DNA of 64,000 nucleotides. It comes from Haloplanus natans DSM 17983 (GTDB lineage: Archaea; Halobacteriota; Halobacteria; Halobacteriales; Haloferacaceae). Positions 18,046-25,720 of this stretch are shown in pieces. Numbering within the stretch: position 1 is the first letter of the stretch; each line of letters begins with the position of its first letter. The position numbers were made by a program, and so were the translations under genes. Under the pieces are notes generated by a model. It was not told the DNA's origin, did no database searches, and saw nothing but the letters and a program-made list of their open reading frames with translations. Location of the stretch: the NCBI RefSeq assembly GCF_000427685.1, contig NZ_KE386573.1, positions 1,100,938-1,164,937 of the forward strand. The letters are read 5' to 3'.

Positions 18046-18399
18046 ATGGCTATTCCGTTCGTCGGTTCGTTGGTCGCGTTCGTCGTTGCCCTGCTGGTCG
18101 GTGGGTTCGCGATATACCTCAGCGCGCGGGTCGTCGCGGACGTCGACGATTACGGCCGCGCCGTCGTCACCGCCGTGTTCGGCGCACTCGGGTGGGCCGT
18201 GACGGCGTGGATTCCGCTGATCGGCCCGATCATCGCGCTGATCGTGTGGATCGGCGTCCTGAAGTGGCGCTACCCCGGCGGCTGGGGGACGGCCGCGGTG
18301 ATGGGTCTCATCGCCTGGATCGCGGCGCTGCACATCCTCTTCGTCGTGAACGCCCTCCTCGGCGTCGGCGTCGGCGCGTTCGGCGTGCCAAGGGCGTAA
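18046..18399 (+). CDS. small membrane protein
   Basis: 117 residues with four hydrophobic segments (about 3-27, 40-60, 62-75 and 85-115). Few charged residues occur outside the loops. I recognise no family; similar short membrane proteins are common and uncharacterised in haloarchaea. It is divergent from the Lhr gene and convergent with the phosphoesterase. Confidence 0.7.
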   Translation: MAIPFVGSLVAFVVALLVGGFAIYLSARVVADVDDYGRAVVTAVFGALGWAVTAWIPLIGPIIALIVWIGVLKWRYPGGWGTAAVMGLIAWIAALHILFVVNALLGVGVGAFGVPRA

Positions 18400-18422
18400 T
18401 CGGCGCGGCGACCGCCGGGGCG

Positions 18423-19181
18423 TCACACCCGCCGGTACGACCCCAGCCGCGTCCCGTCGAGCAGATACGCCTCGGCGTCGCCGTCCAGACCGGCGGGGAG
18501 AAACGGCGAGAGGAAGTCCCGCCCGTCGACGTTGATCCACGTCCCGCCCGAGCGGTCGTTGAATGCGGGGAAGACGACGAGTTCCGGATCGCCCCACCCC
18601 AGCGATTCGGGGGCGACGCCGAATCGATCGGCGAAGGGGCCGACCCGCAGACGCCCCCGGAGCCACGCCTTCTCCACGCGGCCGCCGCCCACCTCGTCTT
18701 CCAGCCGAACCTGCGGGTGTTCGTGACCCATACAGACCGTGGCGGCGCCGAGGACGGCTCGATCCGGCCAGGTGTGGCCGTGGACGAAGCCCACGTTCCC
18801 CAGTCGCAGGCCACCGGCGTCTGCTACGTCGATCCGGTCGTAGGCGTCTGCGACTCCCCCGTCGTGGTTGCCGGGGACGAGCGTCAGCGGGACGGCGAGG
18901 GCATCGAGCAGCGCCGCCACCTCGTCGCGTTCGCCCCGGTCGGGGTCGCCGATCCGGTGTACCAGGTCGCCGAGGACGACGACGCGATCCGGCGAGACGC
19001 GGTCACGGAGCGCACGGAGTCGCCCGCGACGGGCGTCGGCGTTGCTCCGGAGTTCGACGCCGCGCTCGTATCGGAGGCCGGCCTCGATGCCGGCGTGGTA
19101 GTCGGCGACCACGAGCGCCCGCTCCGACCCGCAGTCGGCGACGGCGGCGGGTTCGCCGGGCACCGGCTCGACGAGCGACAC
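18423..19181 (-). CDS. rpe: metallophosphoesterase of the RPA operon (Rpe)
   Basis: 252 residues from GTG 19181. Calcineurin-type motifs are visible: VVADYHAG (DxH), VLGDLVHRIGD (GDxxD), PGNHDGG (GNHD) and VHGHTWP (GH). It belongs to the archaeal SbcD/Mre11-related phosphoesterases. It begins one base after the stop of the RPA-associated protein gene, matching the known rpa1-rpap1-rpe operon of Haloferax volcanii. The substrate is unknown; nucleic-acid processing during repair is implied by the operon. Confidence 0.9.
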   Translation of the reverse strand: MSLVEPVPGEPAAVADCGSERALVVADYHAGIEAGLRYERGVELRSNADARRGRLRALRDRVSPDRVVVLGDLVHRIGDPDRGERDEVAALLDALAVPLTLVPGNHDGGVADAYDRIDVADAGGLRLGNVGFVHGHTWPDRAVLGAATVCMGHEHPQVRLEDEVGGGRVEKAWLRGRLRVGPFADRFGVAPESLGWGDPELVVFPAFNDRSGGTWINVDGRDFLSPFLPAGLDGDAEAYLLDGTRLGSYRRV

Positions 19182-19182
19182 C

Positions 19183-20685
19183 TCAGATCGCCTTCAGCCG
19201 ATCCTCACTCGGCTCGTAACATTTCCCGCTCATCAGCGCGTCCTCGATGGCGTCGGCGACGGCACCCGGGTCGGCGCCGTACTCGTCGACCACCGCGGCC
19301 ACCACCTCGTCGTGGGGGGCGCCGTCGCCGTCGTCGAAATCGGACATGGCGTCGACCGCCGCTTCTTCGAGGTCCACATCGGCGGCGCTGGTTTCGGCAT
19401 CGGCGCCGTCGTTGGTGGTCGTTTCGGCGGCGCCCTCCGCGTCCGCGTCCGCGTCCTCGGCGGTGTCGGCCGTGGCCGTCTCGACGGCGTCGGTGCCGGT
19501 CTCGGCTACCCCGTCGTCGAGGTCGTCCGGCCCCGGCACGTCGATGCCAGCCTCGCCGGGGTCGTCGACCTCGGCGCCGCTCTCGAAGCCCACGTCGAAC
19601 TCCGCCTCGACTTCGCGGCGCTCCTCCTCGTCGAGTTCGTAGAGGTCGTCATCCTCGTCGAAGTCGCCGAGTCCGTCGTCCGTCGACGTATCCGATGACG
19701 TCTCGCTCGACGGCGTGTCGTCCACCGTTGTGTCGGTCGACGCCGAGGCGACGGACTCGTCGGGTGTCGCGTCGGCGGAGACCGACTCCTCGTGCGTCGG
19801 GGCGTCGTCCATCGCACTCTCGGCCGTCTCCGTGGCGCCGGTCCCCGGTTCGGGCGCCGCGTCCTCGGTCGCGTCGACTTCCTCGTTCGTGGTTACCGTC
19901 TCCGGGTCGTCGGCTGTCGGGTCGGGCGCGGCAGCATCCGTCTCGACCGCCCGCTGCACGGCCTCCGGAAGCGGGCCGAGTGACGTGGTCCCCGCGTCGT
20001 CGGGCGCCACGTCGAGCGCACGGACCTCGTCCCGGTCGCCGCCGACGACTTCGAGGGCGTCGAGAGCCACCTCGCGAACGGCATCGAGATACGCGACGGT
20101 CGTCCCGTAGTGGTCGAGGGCGATCGGAATGCCCGCGGCGAGCGACGCGTCGTAGCCGCGGTCCAGCAGGGCGGCCTCCAGGTCGTCGCCCCGCTGATCC
20201 ATCGAGAGCGCGTCGGCTATCGCGGCGACGCGACGGAGCGTCGCCTCCGCGGCCGAGACGGTCCACCGATCGCGCGTCTCGGTGTCGACTTCCGAGACGC
20301 TCTCGGGACGGACCGAGGTGTACACCCGGTTGCCGTCCTCGGGCTGGAAGGTGCGGGCCTTCCCCGTGAGCGCGACGAACGCCGGCGGGTCGGTCCGCTC
20401 GAAGAAGGCCGCCGCGTCCGGCTGGTACTGCCCGGCGTAGGAGACGAACGCCCCCGTCGGGTCGACCACCCGTGCCCGGAGCACGTCGTCGTTGACCGAC
20501 TCGACTTCGGTCAACACGCCGACCGCGAAGGTTCGATTCACACGTGCGCCGGTCGGCGTGACGACGTACTTCGGCGCCCGTTCCTCGTCGCTCTCGGCGT
20601 AGGAGACGGTGGCGTCGTCGAACTCGGCGGCGAACAGGCGGTAGGCCACCTCCCGGCGGCCGGGGCCGTCGTCGCTCGCGCTCAT
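19183..20685 (-). CDS. rpap1: RPA-associated protein (Rpap, COG3390)
   Basis: 500 residues from ATG 20685, whose ATG overlaps the RPA stop (ATGA). The first 180 residues form the conserved OB-fold-bearing part (VAYRLFAAEF, RVVDPTGAFVSYAGQYQP). A long, strongly acidic low-complexity region rich in Asp, Glu, Ser and Thr follows. The end, about 440-500, is a folded segment (AVDAMSDFDDG...GKCYEPSEDRLKAI). In Haloferax volcanii, Rpap proteins bind their cognate RPA and are needed for its function in DNA repair. Confidence 0.9.
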   Translation of the reverse strand: MSASDDGPGRREVAYRLFAAEFDDATVSYAESDEERAPKYVVTPTGARVNRTFAVGVLTEVESVNDDVLRARVVDPTGAFVSYAGQYQPDAAAFFERTDPPAFVALTGKARTFQPEDGNRVYTSVRPESVSEVDTETRDRWTVSAAEATLRRVAAIADALSMDQRGDDLEAALLDRGYDASLAAGIPIALDHYGTTVAYLDAVREVALDALEVVGGDRDEVRALDVAPDDAGTTSLGPLPEAVQRAVETDAAAPDPTADDPETVTTNEEVDATEDAAPEPGTGATETAESAMDDAPTHEESVSADATPDESVASASTDTTVDDTPSSETSSDTSTDDGLGDFDEDDDLYELDEEERREVEAEFDVGFESGAEVDDPGEAGIDVPGPDDLDDGVAETGTDAVETATADTAEDADADAEGAAETTTNDGADAETSAADVDLEEAAVDAMSDFDDGDGAPHDEVVAAVVDEYGADPGAVADAIEDALMSGKCYEPSEDRLKAI

Positions 20686-21953
20686 CGCGCCACCCCCGCG
20701 AGGAGTTCGCTCGCCCGATCCACGGGGTCGTCCGCGCTCTCGACGAACTCGTCGGCGTCGACGTTGGCGCCGTACTCGTCGACCGAGAGCGATCCGCGGA
20801 CCCGGTACTCGCGGCCGACGATCCGCCCGCGAATCTCGTCCGCGACGACTTCCTTGTCCATCGCGTCCCGGGCGGCCGCCTTCGCGTCCTCGATGCCGCC
20901 GCCGTACACCTCGGCGGTCAGGTCGGTGTCGAGGATAGCCGTCACCGTTCCGGTGCCGTCGTCGAGGATGGCCTTCACCCGCAGGTCGTCCTCGCCGTCC
21001 ACGTCGCCGTGGGCGCGACACTGGCCGTTCTGGACGACCCGGCCACACTCCGGACACCGCTCGATCAGCCCGGAGCCGTCGCGCACCTCGATGACGTTGC
21101 CGACGAGTTCCACGTCGAACAGGCCACCGGAGGCGACGGCCTCGCCGACGCCCATGCTCGGCGCCGTCGCGGGCGCGGAAATCTCGCGATCCAGCCGCTC
21201 GACCGTCGAGAACTCGGTGACGTTCACCTGCGGAACGCCGCGGTACTCCCGGACGTACACGTCGCCGAGGCGGAGCGACGCCCCGTCCTCGATTTCGGCG
21301 TGGGGGTCCCAGTCGGTCAGGGGGAGTCGCGCCGTCTCGTCGGCGACGACACCCGAGAGGATCTCCGTCTCGCCGTCGCGGCCGTCGATGGTCCGCCGGT
21401 CGAGTTCCTGGACGGTCACCTCGACCGACCGCCCGCGGTCGCCGGGTTCGAGGTCGATCAGGTCGCGACTCCCGCCCACCTGATGGGGCGTCTCGACCGG
21501 CTCCGACGCCGCCGCGACGGTCGTGTTCGTCCCGAGGTTGAGTTCGGGCCGTCCCTCCCACTCGCGGACGTTCGCGTTCCCGACCGTGATCGAATCGCCG
21601 GGTTCGAAGTCGAACGCCTCCCACGCGGTGTAGGAGATACGACCGGTGTCGTCGGCGAACTCGCCCTCGCGAATCACCTGGTCCTCGCCCTGATAGCGGA
21701 TCGATCGGGTGCCTTTCGTCAACACCCGGACCGTCGCCGTGACGGAGCCGTCCTCGGGCGTCACGTCCGCGAGTGACTTGGCCGTCGGCGCTGACGAGGA
21801 GCCACCGTCGCCGCCGTGTTTCCGGCGGATGCTCGCCTTGGCTTCCTCGACGGGGACGTTGTACTCCAGCAGGCTCTCCAGATCGTCTTTGACCTCCGCT
21901 TTGTCTACGCCGAGGTCGGAGGCGAGATCCTCGGCATGATCGTCGAGTTGCAT
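20682..21953 (-). CDS. rpa1: replication protein A (single-stranded DNA-binding), RPA1-type
   Basis: 423 residues from ATG 21953 (MQLDDHAEDL...). Three OB folds follow an N-terminal helical part: about 70-160, 170-265 and 290-380. A zinc-finger-like CPEC...CRAH lies in the third. It coats single-stranded DNA during replication and repair. Gene order RPA-Rpap-phosphoesterase identifies it as the RPA1-type of haloarchaea rather than RPA3, which lacks the phosphoesterase. The upstream in-frame ATG at 22040 is rejected because the conserved N-terminus begins at MQLDD. Confidence 0.92.
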   Translation of the reverse strand: MQLDDHAEDLASDLGVDKAEVKDDLESLLEYNVPVEEAKASIRRKHGGDGGSSSAPTAKSLADVTPEDGSVTATVRVLTKGTRSIRYQGEDQVIREGEFADDTGRISYTAWEAFDFEPGDSITVGNANVREWEGRPELNLGTNTTVAAASEPVETPHQVGGSRDLIDLEPGDRGRSVEVTVQELDRRTIDGRDGETEILSGVVADETARLPLTDWDPHAEIEDGASLRLGDVYVREYRGVPQVNVTEFSTVERLDREISAPATAPSMGVGEAVASGGLFDVELVGNVIEVRDGSGLIERCPECGRVVQNGQCRAHGDVDGEDDLRVKAILDDGTGTVTAILDTDLTAEVYGGGIEDAKAAARDAMDKEVVADEIRGRIVGREYRVRGSLSVDEYGANVDADEFVESADDPVDRASELLAGVAR

Positions 21954-22066
21954 CGGGCGGGGGTTGGTCGCGACAGCATAAAAAACGACGACTCCGACCC
22001 GTTGCTGCGGTCGCTCGTCCCGATGGCCGGCGGTAACCAAAAGTCGCTCCGGTCCAACTCACAGCC

Positions 22067-22816
22067 GTGCCACCCGTCCTCACCGTCACCGGGCGTGACG
22101 TGCTGTTCGCTCACTGGGCTCTCGATCCGGCGGCCGTCGAGCCACACGTCCCCGACGGACTCGACGTTGAGACGTTCGACGGATCGGCGTGGGTGAGCGT
22201 CCTCGCGCTGGAGAATCGGGGGTTCGGTCCCGGTCCGATGGCGCCCCCGTCCTGGCTCCGACGCGGCGTCCCACAGCTCAACCTCCGGACGTACGTGACG
22301 ATGGGGGGCCAGTCCGGCGTCTACTTCCTCTCGCTCGATACGGGTGACCGACTGGCCGCGTGGGCCGGCCGCCGGGGGTTCGGCATCCCCTTCCACCGCG
22401 CTCGAATGCGCCTGTCCCGACGGGGCGACGAGGTGAGCGTCCGCAGTCGCCGCGAGGGCGACCCGCCGGCCGCCTTTCGGGCGCGATACCGGCCCACCGG
22501 GAGGACGTACCGGGCCGAGTCGGACACCATCGAGGAGTTCTGTATCGAGCGGTTCCGCTACTTCCTGCCGGCCGACGAGGACCGGCGGTTCGGGGCCGGC
22601 GGCGGCGGGGGCGGGCGGGTCGGCGAACTCGACCGGGAGCCGTGGGACCTTCGGCCGGCGGCGGCGACCATCCGGGAGAACACGCTGTTCGAGGCGGCCG
22701 GGATCCCGGCGCCGACGGGCGACCCGGTCGTCCAGTACAGCCCCGGCTTCACCATGCGGGTCGAACCGCTCGTCACCGGGACGACGGGCGACGCCACGCC
22801 GGGCCGACTCGGTTGA
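22067..22816 (+). CDS. DUF2071 (YqjF) family protein, paralogue 2
   Basis: 249 residues from GTG 22067. Shares GRDVLFAHWALDP, PQLNLRTYV, GVYFLSLDTGD and YSPGF with the copy at 13977. It has an insert around residues 175-190 made of Gly residues (GAGGGGGG). It is divergent from the RPA gene and convergent with the pilin-like gene. Function unknown. Confidence 0.88.
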   Translation: MPPVLTVTGRDVLFAHWALDPAAVEPHVPDGLDVETFDGSAWVSVLALENRGFGPGPMAPPSWLRRGVPQLNLRTYVTMGGQSGVYFLSLDTGDRLAAWAGRRGFGIPFHRARMRLSRRGDEVSVRSRREGDPPAAFRARYRPTGRTYRAESDTIEEFCIERFRYFLPADEDRRFGAGGGGGGRVGELDREPWDLRPAAATIRENTLFEAAGIPAPTGDPVVQYSPGFTMRVEPLVTGTTGDATPGRLG

Positions 22817-22831
22817 GTCCACGCGTCCCCA

Positions 22832-23176
22832 TTACCCGTCTTCGTCGCCGTCACCGTCATCGTCATCGTCGTCGCCGTCACCGTCGTCGTCACCGTCATC
22901 GTCGCCGTCATCGTCGCCGTCACCGTCATCGTCGCCGTCGCCGTCGTCGTCACCGTCATCGTCGCCGTCGTCACCGTCATCGTTGCCATCGTCGTCGTCA
23001 CCGTCGCCCTCGGTGACGGCCGTATCGTCGCCGTCGACGAGTTCGCCGACGAGGGTCCGCTCGGTACCGAAATCCGTCGTACCCACTGCGCCGACGGCGA
23101 AGACGCTGGCGAGCAACAGCGTTATAATCACGGTCGTAACGGTGCCGACGACCGGGGAGATGCCACGAGCATCCAT
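22832..23176 (-). CDS. type IV pilin-like protein with Asp/Gly tail
   Basis: 114 residues from ATG 23176 (an ATG three bases earlier is possible). The N-terminus, RGISPVVGT followed by about 18 hydrophobic residues, is the archaeal pilin/archaellin class III signal, cut by the prepilin peptidase before the hydrophobic stretch. After a short extracellular part (GTTDFGTERTLVGEL), the rest (about residues 55-114) is almost only Gly and Asp. Such tails could bind calcium or other cations. No adjacent pilus genes are seen, so this may be an orphan minor pilin or an anchored secreted tail. Confidence 0.75.
   Translation of the reverse strand: MDARGISPVVGTVTTVIITLLLASVFAVGAVGTTDFGTERTLVGELVDGDDTAVTEGDGDDDDGNDDGDDGDDDGDDDGDGDDDGDGDDDGDDDGDDDGDGDDDDDDGDGDEDG
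22835..23005. repeat. GTCATCGTCGCC-type low-complexity tract
   Basis: Roughly 170 bases of short units built from GTC, ATC, GCC and ACC encode the Asp/Gly tail of the pilin-like protein on the minus strand. Units are mostly 6-18 bases and irregular, so length change by slippage is likely. Confidence 0.8.
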
Positions 23177-23291
23177 CATGGAGGAAGTGTCGCCGTCGGG
23201 ATATAGTTCTACCCGTCGGAGAATCAGTGCTGATAGTCGTCGTCGTGATCGATCCGAAAGCGGTTTTGCTCCCACCGCTCGAAGAGGTGAC

Positions 23292-23954
23292 ATGGAAGTC
23301 GTCGTCAACGCGGCGACGAGCGTGGACGGGAAGCTCTCGACCCACGAGCGTCGACAGGTCCGCATCTCCGGCGCGGCGGATTTCGACCGCGTCGACCGCC
23401 TGCGGGCCGCGACCGACGCCGTCCTCGTCGGCGTCGGGACGGCGCTCGCGGACGATCCACACCTCGGCGTGAAATCGGAGGATCGACGGGTCGAGCGGCT
23501 CCGAAACGGCCGCCCCGCCAATCCGGCACGGGTCGTCGCCGACTCCCGCGCCCGCACGCCGCCGGACGCGACGCTGTTGAACGACGACGCCGAGACGTAC
23601 CTGCTGGTTTCGGCGGCGGCGCCCGAGGAGCGACTGGCCGCACTCCGGGAAGCCGGCGCGACGGTGATCGAGGCGGGCGACGAGCGGGTCGCCCTCCCGG
23701 CCGCGCTGGACGCCCTCGAAGCCGACGGCGTCGACCGCCTGCTGGCCGAAGGCGGAGGCGAACTCATCTACTCGCTGTTCGACGCCGGCCTCGTCGACGA
23801 GTTGAGCGTCTTCGTCGGCTCGCTCGTCGTCGGCGGACGCGAGGCGCCGACCCTCGCCGACGGCGAGGGGTTCGTCGCCGACTTCCCGACGCTCGATCTC
23901 GTGGGCGTCGAGCGCCTCGACGACGGCGTCGTGCTCGAATACCGGACGGGGTGA
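23292..23954 (+). CDS. arfC: 2,5-diamino-6-(ribosylamino)-4(3H)-pyrimidinone 5'-phosphate reductase (RibD C-domain)
   Basis: 220 residues from ATG 23292. Features of the archaeal RibD-type reductase: VVVNAATSVDGKLST at the start, VGVGTALADDP, LAEGGGELIYS and SVFVGSLVVGG. It uses NADPH to reduce the ribose of the pyrimidine intermediate in riboflavin and F420 precursor synthesis. It stands alone; no other rib gene is adjacent. The long upstream reading frame overlaps the pilin gene and is not coding. Confidence 0.9.
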   Translation: MEVVVNAATSVDGKLSTHERRQVRISGAADFDRVDRLRAATDAVLVGVGTALADDPHLGVKSEDRRVERLRNGRPANPARVVADSRARTPPDATLLNDDAETYLLVSAAAPEERLAALREAGATVIEAGDERVALPAALDALEADGVDRLLAEGGGELIYSLFDAGLVDELSVFVGSLVVGGREAPTLADGEGFVADFPTLDLVGVERLDDGVVLEYRTG

Positions 23955-24018
23955 CGGTCGTGCACCGAGACATCCGAACGACTCAACGGTTAAGGGGTTC
24001 GCGTGGCTACGGGTGAAC

Positions 24019-24354
24019 ATGAGCAAGTCGACCGCGGACGGAGAACCCATCCACGTCGAAGACGCCGACCACCTGGCCGAACTCATCGAGGACCACGCCA
24101 TCGTCCTCGTCGACTACTACGCCGACTGGTGTGGCCCCTGCAAGATGCTGGAACCGACGGTCGAGGAAATCGCCGCGGAGACCGACGCCGTCGTCCTGAA
24201 AGTGGACATCGACGAACTGCAGACGCTCGCACAGGAACGCGGCATCCAGAGCGTCCCGACCCTGGAGTTCTACGCGAACGGCGAACAGGCCGAACGGCTA
24301 ATCGGCGTCCAGGACAAGGCGAACCTCGTCGAAATCGTCGAGAACCTCTCCTAG
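24019..24354 (+). CDS. thioredoxin
   Basis: 111 residues from ATG 24019. Active site WCGPC near residues 38-42 within [12 protein letters not shown]; the cis-proline region is SVPTLEFY. A typical soluble thioredoxin for cytosolic disulfide exchange. A TTAAG box at 23990-23994 lies about 27 bases upstream, supporting a leaderless transcript and this start. Confidence 0.93.
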   Translation: MSKSTADGEPIHVEDADHLAELIEDHAIVLVDYYADWCGPCKMLEPTVEEIAAETDAVVLKVDIDELQTLAQERGIQSVPTLEFYANGEQAERLIGVQDKANLVEIVENLS

Positions 24355-24438
24355 ACGCGTGCGGATCGGGCGCGCACGCGGCCACCGCTACGTTCGCCGA
24401 TCCGGGACCGATAGTCGCATTCGTAAGTCGTTGCTCGC

Positions 24439-24464
24439 CCGATCGCACGACTGCGTGCGATCGG
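24439..24464. terminator. perfect 11-base-pair hairpin after thioredoxin gene
   Basis: CCGATCGCACG and its exact complement CGTGCGATCGG are separated by ACTG. It lies 85 bases after the thioredoxin stop and about 105 before the SBDS TATA box. No T-run follows, so it could be a terminator, an mRNA end-stabilising hairpin, or an operator for the SBDS promoter. Confidence 0.4.
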
Positions 24465-24568
24465 ACACGCATACCGTTCCAGCGGCTACTATAGATTCGA
24501 CAACGGCCTCCGGGCGAGAATCGATGGACAGCTACGATTATCCCTCCGAGCGCGCCGACGGCCGAGAG

Positions 24569-24574
24569 TATATA
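24569..24574 (+). promoter_or_regulatory. TATATA promoter box of the SBDS gene
   Basis: TATATA lies within the palindrome AGTATATACT, 25-30 bases before ATG 24599. It fixes the start at MISLDEA and points to a leaderless mRNA. Confidence 0.7.
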
Positions 24575-24598
24575 CTCCCGGAGGGTCTACCTCGGCGT

Positions 24599-25324
24599 AT
24601 GATTTCACTCGACGAGGCCGTCACCGCACGCCTCGAATCCCACGGCGAGCGGTTCGAGGTACTGATCGACCCCGACGCGGCGCTCGCGATCAAGCGCGGC
24701 GAGTTCGAGGGCGACCTAGAGGACGTGATCGCCGCCGAGGACGTGTTCGAGGATGCCTCCCGCGGCGACCGCCCGGCCGAAAACGACTTGGAGGAGGTGT
24801 TCGGCACGACCGAGCCACTCGAAATCATCCCCGAAGTCGTCAAGCGCGGCGAGATTCAGATCACGGCCGAGCAGCGCCGCGAAATGCAAGAACAGAAGCG
24901 CAAGCAGTTGATCAACCGCATCGCGCGCAACGCGGTCAACCCGCAGATGGACGACGCCCCGCACCCGCCCGAACGTATCGAACGGGCGCTGGAGGAAGCC
25001 GGCTTCCGCGTCGATCCGATGGAACGGGTCGAGACGCAGGTCGACGACGCCCTCGACGCCCTCCGACCCGTCATCCCCATCCGCTTCGCGGAGGTGACCG
25101 TCGCGGTGCAGGTACCGGCGGACAAAGCCGGGAGCGCACAGGCAAAGATCCGGGGCTTTGGCGACCTGGATCGGGAGGAGTGGCAGGCCGACGGCTCCTG
25201 GATCGGCGTGCTCACTTTCCCCGCGGGGATGCAAAACGAGTTCTACGACCTGGTGAACGAGGTGACGAGCGGCGAGGCGGAGACGCGGATCGTCAAAGAC
25301 GAGGACGACCTGAACGTCAGGTAA
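24599..25324 (+). CDS. ribosome assembly factor SBDS/Sdo1
   Basis: 241 residues from ATG 24599. The N-terminal FYSH domain ([21 protein letters not shown]), a middle helical region with [21 protein letters not shown], and a C-terminal ferredoxin-like domain ([19 protein letters not shown]) match SBDS. It helps the late maturation of the large ribosomal subunit with EF-2-like GTPases. The TATA box 25-30 bases upstream selects this start over the open frame reaching back to 24359. Its stop abuts that of the convergent FUN14-like gene. Confidence 0.95.
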   Translation: MISLDEAVTARLESHGERFEVLIDPDAALAIKRGEFEGDLEDVIAAEDVFEDASRGDRPAENDLEEVFGTTEPLEIIPEVVKRGEIQITAEQRREMQEQKRKQLINRIARNAVNPQMDDAPHPPERIERALEEAGFRVDPMERVETQVDDALDALRPVIPIRFAEVTVAVQVPADKAGSAQAKIRGFGDLDREEWQADGSWIGVLTFPAGMQNEFYDLVNEVTSGEAETRIVKDEDDLNVR

Positions 25325-25666
25325 TTATCCCCGCCGGAAACCCAGCAGGAAGCCGCCGGTGAAGCCGGCTGAGACCGAAAGCGTCGAGAGGATGGTCGAC
25401 GCCCAGCCGGGCGGCCCGCCCGACGCCGCGCCCTCACCGGTCTTCAGAAGGCCCGCCGACAGCCCCGCCCAGTCGACGGTGAGGATCCCGCGGGACTCCA
25501 GAAATTTGAACAGCGCGAGTTCGAGGCCGACGATGATCGCGATGATTTTCGCCAATTTCTTCGCGGCGAAGCCGATGATCCCCCCGATGACGGCCCCACC
25601 CCCGAACTCCAACCCCAGTTGTTGGGGATCGATCCCCAGTTGTAACCCGATCAGAAGCCAGTCCAT
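25325..25666 (-). CDS. FUN14 family membrane protein
   Basis: 113 residues. Gly-rich membrane segments (GGGAVIGGIIGFAAKKLAKI, then IIAIIVGLELALFKFL, and a C-terminal SAGFTGGFLLGFRRG) match the FUN14 family, which is found in archaea and in mitochondria. The function in archaea is unknown. It is convergent with the SBDS gene with no gap between stop codons. Confidence 0.85.
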   Translation of the reverse strand: MDWLLIGLQLGIDPQQLGLEFGGGAVIGGIIGFAAKKLAKIIAIIVGLELALFKFLESRGILTVDWAGLSAGLLKTGEGAASGGPPGWASTILSTLSVSAGFTGGFLLGFRRG

Positions 25667-25720
25667 ACGTCCAGTGGGCCGGTAGCGGTTAAGTCGTTTG
25701 TGGCACGGCGCTCGCTTCCG

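Noticed and set aside
20110-21483. 457-codon plus-strand frame across rpap1 and rpa1
   Set aside because: Ser/Arg-rich shadow; both genes on the other strand have family-level features.
19183-22089. 968-codon reading of the Rpap gene
   Set aside because: Only the part from 20685 has family sequence; upstream residues are Arg-rich translation of the RPA gene in another frame.
22835-23005. Possible CRISPR or intergenic satellite
   Set aside because: Irregular short units in frame encode the Asp/Gly tail of the pilin-like protein.
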